From NCBI GenBank assembly GCA_039111475.1, contig JBCCIP010000001.1:214857-278856 (forward strand): a stretch of 64,000 bases of DNA. Reading direction: 5' to 3'. Position 1 is the first letter of the stretch, and the number at the start of each line of letters is the position of its first letter. The stretch comes from JAUIET01 sp039111475. Lineage in GTDB: Bacteria; Pseudomonadota; Gammaproteobacteria; Pseudomonadales; JAUIET01. The position numbers and the translations under genes are program-made. This document shows, piece by piece, positions 8,200 to 16,269 of the stretch. The notes beneath the pieces were generated by a model. That model ran no database searches, had not been told where the DNA came from, and saw only the letters and a list, made by a program, of their open reading frames with translations.

Positions 8200-9659
8200 A
8201 CCGCGATGGCTATAGTCTTGGTTTCAAGGTATTCCTCGAAACCCTCCAAGCCCATTTCCCTACCGATACCGCTCTGCTTATAACCACCGAAGGGCGCATC
8301 AGCGGCGTAAAAATTGCCACCATTGACATTAATAGTCCCGGTGCGAATACGCCGAGCTACGGCCAGTGCTCTTTCCTCACTGGCAGACCAGACGCTTCCC
8401 GATAGGCCAAAATCGGAGTCGTTTGCGATTTTAACGGCATCATCGTCGCCGTCATGGGCAATAACGCACAGCACTGGGCCGAAAATTTCTTCTTGTGCAA
8501 TCGCCATGTCATTGTTGACATCAACAAACACAGTAGGCTCAACGTAGAAGCCTTTCTTGAGATTTGCCGGGCTGCCGCCGCCCAGCAACAAACGAGCGCC
8601 TTCCTTCTTACCTTTGTCTATGTAAGAGAGTACGCGTTCGCGTTGACGCGCATTGACTTGCGGTCCCATGATTTCGCTTTCAGAGCTCGGGTCACCATAG
8701 GTGATAAACCCAAAATAGGTTTTCAGCAATGCCTCCACCTCGGCCTGCTTATCACGAGGTACCAACAGGCGTGTATTGAGCGCACAGCCTTGACCCGCAT
8801 GAAAGCACACTGCTAACGTACTGAGTAAGCTGCTACTGAGATCGGCGTCGTCCAGAACGATGTTGGCTGACTTACCGCCCAATTCAAGAAAGACTCTTTT
8901 TACCGTTTCTGAAGCACGGGCCATGATGTGTTTACCCACTGCGGTCGAACCGGTGAAGGACACCATATCGACCCGCGAATCAACCACCAGTTGCTCACCT
9001 GTGGTCACTGGGTCTTTAGAGGTGATTACATTGAATACTCCTGCGGGGATTTCGGTATGCTCCTTCACGATTCGACCCAGAGTAATCGCCGACCACGGCG
9101 TGTCAGGCGCTGCCTTCAAAACCACAGTGCATCCGGCGGCTAAGGCTGGCACACACTTAGCCAAGTTGATTTGCAAGGGTACGTTCCAAGGCGTAATAGC
9201 CGCTACTACGCCTATGGCCTCTTTTTCCACCAGACGCCGGCTGGTGCCCCCCATGATGTGGTAGTTTCCGATGTCTCGGCTCCATGGATAGTTGGGCAAT
9301 TGTTCCAGGGTGTAGTCAATAAACCCGATGGGCACTTCACATTGAGGACCGGTCGCTCCGCAGATACCCATGGGCGCACCGGTCTCGGCAGCAATTTGCT
9401 GCTTAAAATCGTCCATCTCAGCCAATAAACCCTGCTTGAGTTGTTGCAAGCACTTTAGGCGAAAGTCGTGATTGCTTGACCAGTCTGTTTCATCGAAGGC
9501 GCGGCGCGCCGCCGTAATAGCCCGCTCCATGTCTTCCGTGCCCGCATCGGCCACCTCGCCTATCACCGCTTCCGTGGCAGGATTGATGTTCTGGTAGGTT
9601 TTTCCACTGGCCGCGGGAACCATTTCGCCATCAATTAACAATCGTGTTTCTGGATTCAC
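8196..9659 (-). CDS. NAD(P)-dependent aldehyde dehydrogenase
   Basis: This 487-residue protein has the full ALDH superfamily length and oxidises an aldehyde to the acid. Catalytic Cys292 lies in GQGCALNT and the general base Glu259 in LELGGKSAN. The cofactor loop FTGSTAVGK and the TPWNVPLQ motif are present. The C-terminal GGYKQSGIGREMGLEGFEEYLETKT is standard. Within this operon it would oxidise the aldehyde made from an alcohol by one of the three SDRs. It is translationally coupled to the downstream SDR and lies 23 bases from the upstream dehydrogenase gene. Confidence 0.93.
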   Translation of the reverse strand: MNPETRLLIDGEMVPAASGKTYQNINPATEAVIGEVADAGTEDMERAITAARRAFDETDWSSNHDFRLKCLQQLKQGLLAEMDDFKQQIAAETGAPMGICGATGPQCEVPIGFIDYTLEQLPNYPWSRDIGNYHIMGGTSRRLVEKEAIGVVAAITPWNVPLQINLAKCVPALAAGCTVVLKAAPDTPWSAITLGRIVKEHTEIPAGVFNVITSKDPVTTGEQLVVDSRVDMVSFTGSTAVGKHIMARASETVKRVFLELGGKSANIVLDDADLSSSLLSTLAVCFHAGQGCALNTRLLVPRDKQAEVEALLKTYFGFITYGDPSSESEIMGPQVNARQRERVLSYIDKGKKEGARLLLGGGSPANLKKGFYVEPTVFVDVNNDMAIAQEEIFGPVLCVIAHDGDDDAVKIANDSDFGLSGSVWSASEERALAVARRIRTGTINVNGGNFYAADAPFGGYKQSGIGREMGLEGFEEYLETKTIAIAV

Positions 9660-9682
9660 GTATTAACTCCTCTCGAGTCTCA

Positions 9683-10558
9683 TTAGTCGGTCGGACGGGA
9701 TTCATCGAGGGCTAAGAAAACGTCGAGAATACGGTCTCGGACGTAGTTGGCTGTGGGTAGAGTCACGTTGTGGCCAGCGGCCGTATCGAGCGCGCACTGC
9801 AGATCTTTCTCGCCTAGCCTGCCCATTGCACCGAAATACTCGTCCATCTGCTCAGTAGAGCTGCTGCGTACAAGGCCATTGCGGCCCGCCACAAAGCTGT
9901 GCATTTGCTCGTTAACAACGCCATTATGAAGTCCGACCTCACGCAGCATGTCAATCGATAAGCCGCAGGCCTCAGCCAATCGAGTCGCCTCAGCCATCAC
10001 TACAAATTCGGTGTATTGGATGAAGTTATTACATAACTTCAGTGCAATACCGGCACCGAGATCGCCCGCATGAATCACCCTTTCAGCCGAGGTATCAAAT
10101 ACCGAGCGGCTACGCGCTACCAGATCAGCATCACCGCCAACCATATAGCACAAGGCACCGTCGGCCGCCTTATGGGCACCACCAGTAATCGGCGCATCGA
10201 TCAGGTAAATACCAAGTTCCGTGGCCTCCTTGGCCCACTTGAGCAGACTGGCCTGATTCACCGTACTGTGAATCGCCACCAGTGTATCTTTTTGCGCAGA
10301 CGCAAAAATGCCTTCATCGCCATACAGCAGCGCTTCCACTTGCTGCTCATCCCGCACACAAATGCCAATGTGTTTGCACAGATTGGCAAGTTCCGCGACA
10401 GAACCACAGCCAATTGCGCCCTTCTCGACCAACTCGTCCACGGCAGGTTGGTACACATCGAATACATGTGCAGTGTAAGGCTCGGCAATCAGTCTTACCG
10501 CGCAAGGCTTACCAATATTGCCTAACCCTATGTAGCCCACATTGATTGGCGTGAACAT
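9683..10558 (-). CDS. 3-hydroxyisobutyrate dehydrogenase-like beta-hydroxyacid dehydrogenase
   Basis: This 291-residue protein belongs to the HIBADH / 6-phosphogluconate-dehydrogenase-like family. It has the Rossmann loop GLGNIG at residues 11-16, the substrate motif DAPITGG at 121-127, and catalytic Lys174 in LKLCNNF. Family enzymes oxidise beta-hydroxyacids such as 3-hydroxyisobutyrate or tartronate semialdehyde. The ATG at 10558 has GAGGAG seven bases upstream, so the in-frame upstream codons are probably not translated. It is the first gene of the minus-strand operon, facing the double-MarR regulator across a 97-base promoter region. That arrangement suggests it is repressed by that protein. 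Confidence 0.9.
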   Translation of the reverse strand: MFTPINVGYIGLGNIGKPCAVRLIAEPYTAHVFDVYQPAVDELVEKGAIGCGSVAELANLCKHIGICVRDEQQVEALLYGDEGIFASAQKDTLVAIHSTVNQASLLKWAKEATELGIYLIDAPITGGAHKAADGALCYMVGGDADLVARSRSVFDTSAERVIHAGDLGAGIALKLCNNFIQYTEFVVMAEATRLAEACGLSIDMLREVGLHNGVVNEQMHSFVAGRNGLVRSSSTEQMDEYFGAMGRLGEKDLQCALDTAAGHNVTLPTANYVRDRILDVFLALDESRPTD

Positions 10559-10610
10559 CACCCACTCCTCTGCTTCTGTGCGACGCATAGTAGGAATATT
10601 TTAAATATAT

Positions 10611-10649
10611 GTCAATTAAATTGACTATTAGTCAATCTTACTTTACATT
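10611..10649 (+). promoter_or_regulatory. Divergent operator and predicted leaderless promoter of the double-MarR gene
   Basis: A perfect 15-base inverted repeat, GTCAAT-TAA-ATTGAC (10611-10625), is followed by a third GTCAAT half-site (10631-10636). On the plus strand TTGACT (10621-10626) lies 17 bases from TACATT (10644-10649). The ATG follows at 10656, where transcription should begin, and no Shine-Dalgarno sequence is visible. The palindrome overlaps the -35, as expected for autorepression, and could also control the divergent dehydrogenase operon. Confidence 0.55.
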
Positions 10650-10655
10650 AAACCA

Positions 10656-11699
10656 ATGAATAGCAGCCGCAATGATCCGTTCAGCTTTGAGGTGCAGCAT
10701 CGGTACCGAGACAACTTCGCCCGCCATTTCCTGGGCGTGACTCTGTATTTGCAGGCAGAAATCATGAACGCGTTGACCGTAAAACACGGCCATAGCCAGT
10801 TGCGACTCAACTTCGAACCGTATATTTCCGTCGCTGGCGACAGAGGCGCACGCTTATCGGATATCGCCCATATTCTCGGCATTTCCCGTCAGGCGGCTAT
10901 GCAGACCGCCAATCGGATCGAGAGCATCGGCTACCTGCGGCGTGAAACGGACCCTACCGATGGCCGAGCAAAACTGCTGGTGCCAACGCCGCGGGGTAAA
11001 GCACTGATGGTCGAAGGCACTCGAGAGGCACTTCACGTCCAGAGTCGATTCGACGCCATTGTGGGTCAGCCGGCAATACGGCAGGCCCTCAGCGCTCTGC
11101 TCATGCTGCATCGCGAGTTGAACTTGCTGTTCCCGACCGAGGACGCATCTCAGCTGCACCTAGCGGCACTGATGCCGCGCATGGCTGATTACATTAGCGA
11201 ACGGCTGCAAACACTCACGATGGCGAAGGGACATCCGCAGCTGAAGCGTAGCTTTGGTCAAGTGCTGATGTACATTGGCCCGGAGGGCGGTCAAATCCAA
11301 CAGATGGCCAATGCTCAGGACCTGAGCAAGCAGGCGATCAGTGTTATAGCCAGCGAATTGAAAGACTGCGGGTATCTGCAACGCCGGCCAGACCCCGAGG
11401 ACGCTCGCCAATTGGTGCTTCAATTCACAGAATTGGGCAAGCAGCTGATCAGCGACTCGGTAGAGTCTGTCGATGAGCTCATGGCTGAATTCACGGCCGT
11501 TATTGGTGCTGAAGCGATGGACGAATTAATCCAAGTGTCGGCTCGCATATACCGCACTCTTCGCCTTGATGAAGAGGTGTTTGGATACACCGAGAGCAAT
11601 GATATCAACGTGATTGCCCGACAATTAAATCGTCAATTGGGGGAAGCTGGTGCCAAGCAGTTGGCGCATCTGCTGCTGTCGGGCGATCCCTATATCTAA
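10656..11699 (+). CDS. Double-domain MarR family regulator
   Basis: At 347 residues this is about twice the MarR length and holds two winged-helix units in tandem. The first, about residues 65-115, reads LSDIAHILGISRQAAMQTANRIESIGYL with the wing DPTDGRAKLL. The second, about 210-260, reads QMANAQDLSKQAISVIASELKDCGYL with the wing DPEDARQLVL. Ordinary MarR proteins are homodimers with one unit per chain, so this chain may act as a built-in pseudodimer. It leads the plus-strand operon and faces the minus-strand operon. A GTCAAT palindrome lies between them. The predicted promoter places the transcription start at the ATG, so the mRNA may be leaderless. The effector is unknown. Confidence 0.88.
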   Translation: MNSSRNDPFSFEVQHRYRDNFARHFLGVTLYLQAEIMNALTVKHGHSQLRLNFEPYISVAGDRGARLSDIAHILGISRQAAMQTANRIESIGYLRRETDPTDGRAKLLVPTPRGKALMVEGTREALHVQSRFDAIVGQPAIRQALSALLMLHRELNLLFPTEDASQLHLAALMPRMADYISERLQTLTMAKGHPQLKRSFGQVLMYIGPEGGQIQQMANAQDLSKQAISVIASELKDCGYLQRRPDPEDARQLVLQFTELGKQLISDSVESVDELMAEFTAVIGAEAMDELIQVSARIYRTLRLDEEVFGYTESNDINVIARQLNRQLGEAGAKQLAHLLLSGDPYI

Positions 11700-11711
11700 C
11701 AGGTAAACTGA

Positions 11712-12095
11712 ATGAACACGCAAACTCGTCGCCAGCGCGGCGAAGAGAAAATGAACGATGTGTACGCGGGCGACGTAGTCGTACCTCCTGAGGGCTACCA
11801 CTTCACCGATATTATGCTGGAGACACTGTTCGCTGAAGTATGGACTCGCGAAACATTGTCCATGCGCGACAAACGCATTGTATTACTAGGAATGATCGCC
11901 GCCCAAGGTGAGCAAAAGACGTTCAAAATCCAGACCAAAGCCGGCATCAAGAACGGCGAACTGTCTGCCGTCGACATCCGTGAATTGCACCTGTTTATTG
12001 CCCAGTACTGTGGGTATCCAAGAGCAGCGTCGCTTCTAGGCCCGATGGAGGAAGCCATCGCCGAAGCGCAAAAAGATCTCGAAAAGGGAGAATGA
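11712..12095 (+). CDS. Carboxymuconolactone decarboxylase / AhpD-like family protein
   Basis: This 127-residue protein shows the CMD-like helical core: EVWTRETLSMRDKRIVLLGMIAA, then an H/Q-rich helix and ELHLFIAQYCGYPRAA. The CxxC pair of true AhpD peroxidase partners is absent. It is therefore closer to the gamma-carboxymuconolactone decarboxylase side of the family, whose members open, decarboxylate or isomerise small rings. A clear paralogue lies at 20969-21364, and both N-termini share an RRxxGxE-like opening, which supports the start at 11712. It follows the regulator by 12 bases and almost touches the next gene. The reaction is not known. Confidence 0.83.
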   Translation: MNTQTRRQRGEEKMNDVYAGDVVVPPEGYHFTDIMLETLFAEVWTRETLSMRDKRIVLLGMIAAQGEQKTFKIQTKAGIKNGELSAVDIRELHLFIAQYCGYPRAASLLGPMEEAIAEAQKDLEKGE

Positions 12096-12097
12096 GC

Positions 12098-12841
12098 ATG
12101 GAACTTACCTATGATTGGATGAGCGGCTTGATCACTGTCGCGCTCATCATTGGACTGATTTCTTTGGGTTACCAGATTGTATTTCGTATCCCCGCAATCG
12201 CAAAGACACGGAAAATTAATAACGAACAGAACAAAGACAAGTGGCGAAACAAAGGCCACAAGTACCAGCACCGCGTAAAGTCCAGCCAACAAATTGGCCT
12301 GGGTTTTACCTTGTTTTTCTATCTACTTGTACTTCCTTTTATTGTTACCACTGAAGCCCAGAGCGTCTGGGCCGTTCTGCTGGATGTCGTTCTCATCCTC
12401 ATGGTCTACGATTTCTTCTACTACGTAACCCATCGCTTCCTTTTTCATGGCCAGGGTTACTTTCGCCGAGTACACGCAGTTCATCACCAAGCAAGGAGCC
12501 GAGTCAGCTCAATCGACTCACACCTTCTCCATCCTTGGGAGATATTTATCGGCATCGCCCTCTTCTACGTGGTCACAGTGTCGATGGCGCTGATTCAAGG
12601 TCATCCGTTCCACGTTTCTACGATCGTTATTACCACAATTATATATACCCAAATTAACCAGATGAACCACTGTCGCATTGACCTCGACGGGGCGCCATGG
12701 GAAGCCATTAATTGGATCGCAATGAAGCACGATGCGCACCACCTGGACATGCACAAAGGCAATTTCGCGACCATTACCTTGCTCTACGACTGGTTGTTTG
12801 GAACGTTGGAAACGCACCCAATGGAACTGGAAGCCCAGTAA
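12098..12841 (+). CDS. Sterol desaturase / fatty acid hydroxylase superfamily membrane protein
   Basis: This integral membrane di-iron enzyme of about 247 residues has all three histidine clusters of the superfamily: HRFLFH near residue 112, HAVHH near 126 and HDAHH near 211. A further HxxxH-like set lies in SSIDSHLLH. There are about four to five hydrophobic helices, the first near residues 10-30. Family members hydroxylate or desaturate sterols, carotenoids, fatty acids or alkyl ethers using oxygen. I favour the ATG at 12098 because AGGGAG is spaced well for it. An in-frame ATG at 12092 overlaps the previous stop. A membrane oxygenase inside this operon implies a hydrophobic substrate. Confidence 0.88.
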   Translation: MELTYDWMSGLITVALIIGLISLGYQIVFRIPAIAKTRKINNEQNKDKWRNKGHKYQHRVKSSQQIGLGFTLFFYLLVLPFIVTTEAQSVWAVLLDVVLILMVYDFFYYVTHRFLFHGQGYFRRVHAVHHQARSRVSSIDSHLLHPWEIFIGIALFYVVTVSMALIQGHPFHVSTIVITTIIYTQINQMNHCRIDLDGAPWEAINWIAMKHDAHHLDMHKGNFATITLLYDWLFGTLETHPMELEAQ

Positions 12842-12936
12842 ATGTTGCGCGCTAGGAAACGGGCGCTTTTCTCGATGACCACGACAAAGCACCACTTAGA
12901 GAATCGATGCCAGAAGATGAACCGGAGCATATTGCA

Positions 12937-13950
12937 ATGAATCGTCAGTGGCAGTTCAAACATTTTCCTCAACCTGGAGAGCCGCTGTCTGGCTGCTTTG
13001 ACTACGTGGAGAGTCACAAACCACAGCTTGCGGACGGCCAATTTCTTGTAAAAACCCGCACGTTTTCGATCGAGCCTGCCATGGTTCCTTGGATGATGTC
13101 ATTGGCTGACTATATGGTTCCGCAGGAGCCAGGGGCCCCTATGCTTTCCTGGGCAATGGGAGAAGTGGTTGAGTCGCGCCACTCGAAGTATGTGATAGGA
13201 GAACGTGTTACCGGAGTATTTGGCTGGCAGGACTACTGTGTCGCCAACGGTACTGACATTAACAACGACATCATTGAGAAAGTCGACCCTACAGTCAGTG
13301 ATGAAGACGCCGTCAGCGTGCTCTGGATCAGCGGCCTTACAGCGATGATTGGTCTCTATGAGATTGGCAAACCGGTCATCGGTGACACCGCGCTGATATC
13401 CGGTGCGGCAGGCTCTGTGGGCCACTTAGTTGGGCAGTTCGCGAAACTTGCCGGTTGTCGTGTTGTTGGCATCGCCGGAAGTGAGGAAAAATGTCACTGG
13501 CTTAAAGACACTCTTCACTTTGATGATGCCATCAACTACAAGAAACAGGAATTGACCCCGGCCATTCAATCGGCTTGTCCTGGCGGGGTAGACCTGTTCT
13601 GGGACAATGTTGGAGGTCAAACACTGGACGCGGGCATTGCCTGCCTGGCGGCGAACGCAAGAGTCGTTATGTGCGGGTTTTTGTCCATCTATAGCGACTT
13701 TAGCCAGATACCACCCATGAATAATATCCTCGCAGTTGCGGGCAGTCGCGCAAACATGTCGGGCTTCATCGTTACCGACCACAAAGACAAATACAGCACC
13801 GCAAAGCAACGTATTCGGCAACTGTTGAACGCGGGCAGAGTTCTATCAGCTAAGACGGTATTGGAAGGGTTCGATCAACTGCCTCAGGCCTTGGACCATC
13901 TCTACGCTGGAAGGAATACCGGTAAGTTGATCGTAAAACAGATCGACTAA
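12937..13950 (+). CDS. Zinc-independent MDR-family NADP-dependent oxidoreductase (CurA / LTB4DH-like)
   Basis: This 337-residue medium-chain reductase opens with MNRQWQFKHFPQPGEP, typical of the leukotriene B4 12-hydroxydehydrogenase / CurA / double-bond-reductase branch. No structural or catalytic zinc ligands are visible. The dinucleotide loop is SGAAGSVGHLVGQFAKL, around residues 155-173. FWDNVGG and a C-terminal AGRNTGKLIVKQ also match the branch. These enzymes reduce activated carbon-carbon double bonds of enones, so a role in reducing an unsaturated ketone is likely. An in-frame ATG at 12907 would add ten residues. The family start argues for 12937. Confidence 0.88.
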   Translation: MNRQWQFKHFPQPGEPLSGCFDYVESHKPQLADGQFLVKTRTFSIEPAMVPWMMSLADYMVPQEPGAPMLSWAMGEVVESRHSKYVIGERVTGVFGWQDYCVANGTDINNDIIEKVDPTVSDEDAVSVLWISGLTAMIGLYEIGKPVIGDTALISGAAGSVGHLVGQFAKLAGCRVVGIAGSEEKCHWLKDTLHFDDAINYKKQELTPAIQSACPGGVDLFWDNVGGQTLDAGIACLAANARVVMCGFLSIYSDFSQIPPMNNILAVAGSRANMSGFIVTDHKDKYSTAKQRIRQLLNAGRVLSAKTVLEGFDQLPQALDHLYAGRNTGKLIVKQID

Positions 13951-13972
13951 GTTCACTATTTCGAGAAACAGC

Positions 13973-14671
13973 ATGCAACTGTCCAGAGCGCTTTTCGATG
14001 TCGGCATTCTCACCCAACAGCGAGAGGCCATGCTCGCCTTTTGGCACGACAAACTTGGATTAGCCATTACGCAGGAGCTGTATCCGGTAAATGGTGTTGC
14101 TCAGTACAAACTGGACCTCAAAGGCGCAGTACTAAAACTGAATTGCGTTGACGTGGATCTCCCTGCAAACAATCTTGACAATGGTTTGCGATTGCTGTTA
14201 ATCGCCGACGGCCGGGTGGAGGCACCTAGGCAGCTGAAAGATCCTGACGGCAACCGCGTTTGTTTGATACCACCTGGTTATCGCGGCATTGATCGCTTTG
14301 CCGTGCATTTTTCGGTTTCAAATGAGAGAAGCTTCGATCACTTTTATGGCCACATTTGCCAGCTTCCCAAGATAGCCGACAGAACCTACGACTGCGCCGG
14401 CGCAGCTATCAGTTTCTCGTGGTCGCCCGACGTCCAAGCAAACGTCGACACCACTGGAATTGGTTACTACTACCTCACGTTTCAAGCTCTGGACGCGGCA
14501 GCAGAGCACAAAGCGCTCTGCGAAAGGGGCGCCGTGGAGGACCAGCCGGTCAGCGATAGCCACACAACAACCGGATCAATTATCTCATTTATTCTGGATC
14601 CGGACGGCAACAAGATAGAACTGTCTCAACGCGAAGACCTGGTTGAGACTTTTCACAATAACCGGCAATAG
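13973..14671 (+). CDS. VOC superfamily protein (glyoxalase / extradiol dioxygenase fold)
   Basis: This 232-residue protein contains two VOC modules. The first (about 5-105) opens LFDVGILTQQREAMLAFWHDKLGL and ends with DPDGNRVCLI. The second (about 108-220) opens DRFAVHFSVSNERSFDHFYG and ends with LDPDGNKIELSQ. The fold binds a divalent metal and serves glyoxalases, epimerases and ring-cleaving dioxygenases. Candidate ligands are His in AVHFSV and Glu in KIELSQ. In this operon it could be a lyase or isomerase acting after the MDR reductase, 22 bases upstream. The specific reaction cannot be decided. Confidence 0.83.
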   Translation: MQLSRALFDVGILTQQREAMLAFWHDKLGLAITQELYPVNGVAQYKLDLKGAVLKLNCVDVDLPANNLDNGLRLLLIADGRVEAPRQLKDPDGNRVCLIPPGYRGIDRFAVHFSVSNERSFDHFYGHICQLPKIADRTYDCAGAAISFSWSPDVQANVDTTGIGYYYLTFQALDAAAEHKALCERGAVEDQPVSDSHTTTGSIISFILDPDGNKIELSQREDLVETFHNNRQ

Positions 14672-14691
14672 CATGAAAAAAGGAGGAAGCT

Positions 14692-15426
14692 ATGGACGCA
14701 TACAACCTGGCACAGGCCGCAGATTTTAGACACGAACGCGCCACAAAAGGGCAACTATCGGCTGGTGCCTTCGCCGGCATAGAGATTCTGGTGCTGACCA
14801 CACTCGGTGTGGCAACGACCTACATGCTTTACGGTAGCTTTGACTGGCTTCACGTGATGCTGTCATTGTTCCTATCACTAAACCTGTTGATCTGCTTTTG
14901 GGAAATCTGCCTGTTCCTGCGCCGCGACTATATTGAAAAACGCAGAGATTTCTGGGCCGAGCGCCGCACGCAAACCAAGGTGCCGGTCGCCATCGAATAC
15001 ATGAGCACAGGTATTACTTTAAAGAACATGTTCTCGCCCACATTCTGGGCGGATATGTGGTCAACCTATGCACTGTATGACGGTTCATACGCCGATCGCC
15101 GAACCTACGGTTTCAATGCGGATGTTGGTAACGGTTTCACCACCCTTATCCCATCCATCATCTTGCACGTAGGGATTACTGTTCAGTTTCTGCCCGCCAG
15201 AGTTCTGGGGATTGTCGGCGTGATGATGTTTTGGCAATGGTTGTATTGCACCTGTGTTTACTGGGCCAGTTTCTTTGTGGCCGGACGGCACACGTTGATT
15301 TCAAAGAAAGAAATGAAGGTCTATATATGGGGCACTAATGGCCCATGGGCTTTCTTCTCGCTGTTTGGTCTCTACGCCAGCATTCGATTGGTGTTGGACG
15401 ACAACTACAGCGTTTTAGGCATGTAA
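14692..15426 (+). CDS. Unrecognised integral membrane protein
   Basis: I do not recognise this 244-residue protein. It has a strong AGGAGGAAG site just before the ATG. Hydrophobic segments lie near residues 27-47 and 52-75, then a charged loop rich in Arg and Lys (LRRDYIEKRRDFWAERR). Two or three further membrane helices lie near 150-205, followed by one near 215-235. Aromatic and acidic residues cluster in the middle loop (FWADMWSTYALYDGSYADRRTYGF). It is placed between a VOC protein and an SDR inside the catabolic operon, so transport, substrate presentation or a membrane-bound enzyme step are all possible. Confidence 0.7.
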   Translation: MDAYNLAQAADFRHERATKGQLSAGAFAGIEILVLTTLGVATTYMLYGSFDWLHVMLSLFLSLNLLICFWEICLFLRRDYIEKRRDFWAERRTQTKVPVAIEYMSTGITLKNMFSPTFWADMWSTYALYDGSYADRRTYGFNADVGNGFTTLIPSIILHVGITVQFLPARVLGIVGVMMFWQWLYCTCVYWASFFVAGRHTLISKKEMKVYIWGTNGPWAFFSLFGLYASIRLVLDDNYSVLGM

Positions 15427-15471
15427 TGCTCGGGGATCAGTGGTCCGATTAACCAACCAAGGAAATTCACC

Positions 15472-16233
15472 ATGCAGAATCGATTTACCGTCAACGACAA
15501 GGTCGTCTTGATCACGGGCGGCAGTCGCGGTCTGGGGAAGGCCATGAGCATTCAATTGGCCGAGTGCGGGGCCAAAGTGGTCGTCGCTAGCCGAAAAATC
15601 GATGAATGCCAGAAAGTAGCCGAGCAAATACAGGCGCTGGGCGGCGAGGCACTGGCTTTGGCCTGCCACGTTGGCCATTGGGACAATCTGGAACAAGTGG
15701 TTGAGGCCGCATACAGTCACTACGGCAGAATTGACGTACTGGTTAACAATGCAGGGATGTCACCCTTAGCACCCTCTCTGCTGGAGACTAGCGAAGCGTT
15801 GTTCGACAAAATTATCGAGGTCAATCTGAAGGGTCCAACACGTCTGACGGCTCTGGTCGCCACGCGAATGGGCGAGCATGGCGGCGGTTCCATCATAAAC
15901 ATCAGTTCTCTCGCGTCGCTGAAACCCAACCCACTCACCACCGTCTACAGTGCGGCAAAAGCGGGCCTCAATGTACTAACGGCTGCAAGCGCCCAGGAAT
16001 ACGCATCGTTGGGCGTACGAGTAAATTGCGTTATTTGTGGCACTTTCGAAACTGATGCCACCGCAGCGCTACTGCAAAGTGATGACATGCTGCAGCATGT
16101 GGTGGAGCCTGTGGCGCTTAAGCGCATGGGTGATGCGAACGAAGTAGTTGGCGCCATCATCTACTTTGCGTCTGAAGCCTCTAGCTACACCACAGGTAGC
16201 TGCGTGACCGTTGACGGCGGTGTGCGTCCTTGA
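15472..16233 (+). CDS. Short-chain dehydrogenase/reductase (FabG/LvaD-like)
   Basis: This 253-residue classical SDR has TGGSRGLG at residues 15-22 and Arg41 after strand 2, which suggests NADP(H). NNAG is at 92-95, SS at 145-146, and YSAAK gives Tyr159/Lys163. It ends with the VDGGVRP cofactor tail. It is directly followed by an acyl-CoA dehydrogenase and an APH-type kinase. The same trio of families occurs as LvaD, LvaC and LvaA in Pseudomonas putida levulinate catabolism. By analogy it may act on a hydroxyacyl-CoA intermediate, though a simple alcohol is equally possible. Confidence 0.9.
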   Translation: MQNRFTVNDKVVLITGGSRGLGKAMSIQLAECGAKVVVASRKIDECQKVAEQIQALGGEALALACHVGHWDNLEQVVEAAYSHYGRIDVLVNNAGMSPLAPSLLETSEALFDKIIEVNLKGPTRLTALVATRMGEHGGGSIINISSLASLKPNPLTTVYSAAKAGLNVLTAASAQEYASLGVRVNCVICGTFETDATAALLQSDDMLQHVVEPVALKRMGDANEVVGAIIYFASEASSYTTGSCVTVDGGVRP

Positions 16234-16269
16234 CAAGCAAAAGCACCATGACTTTAGAGGAGTTTTGAT

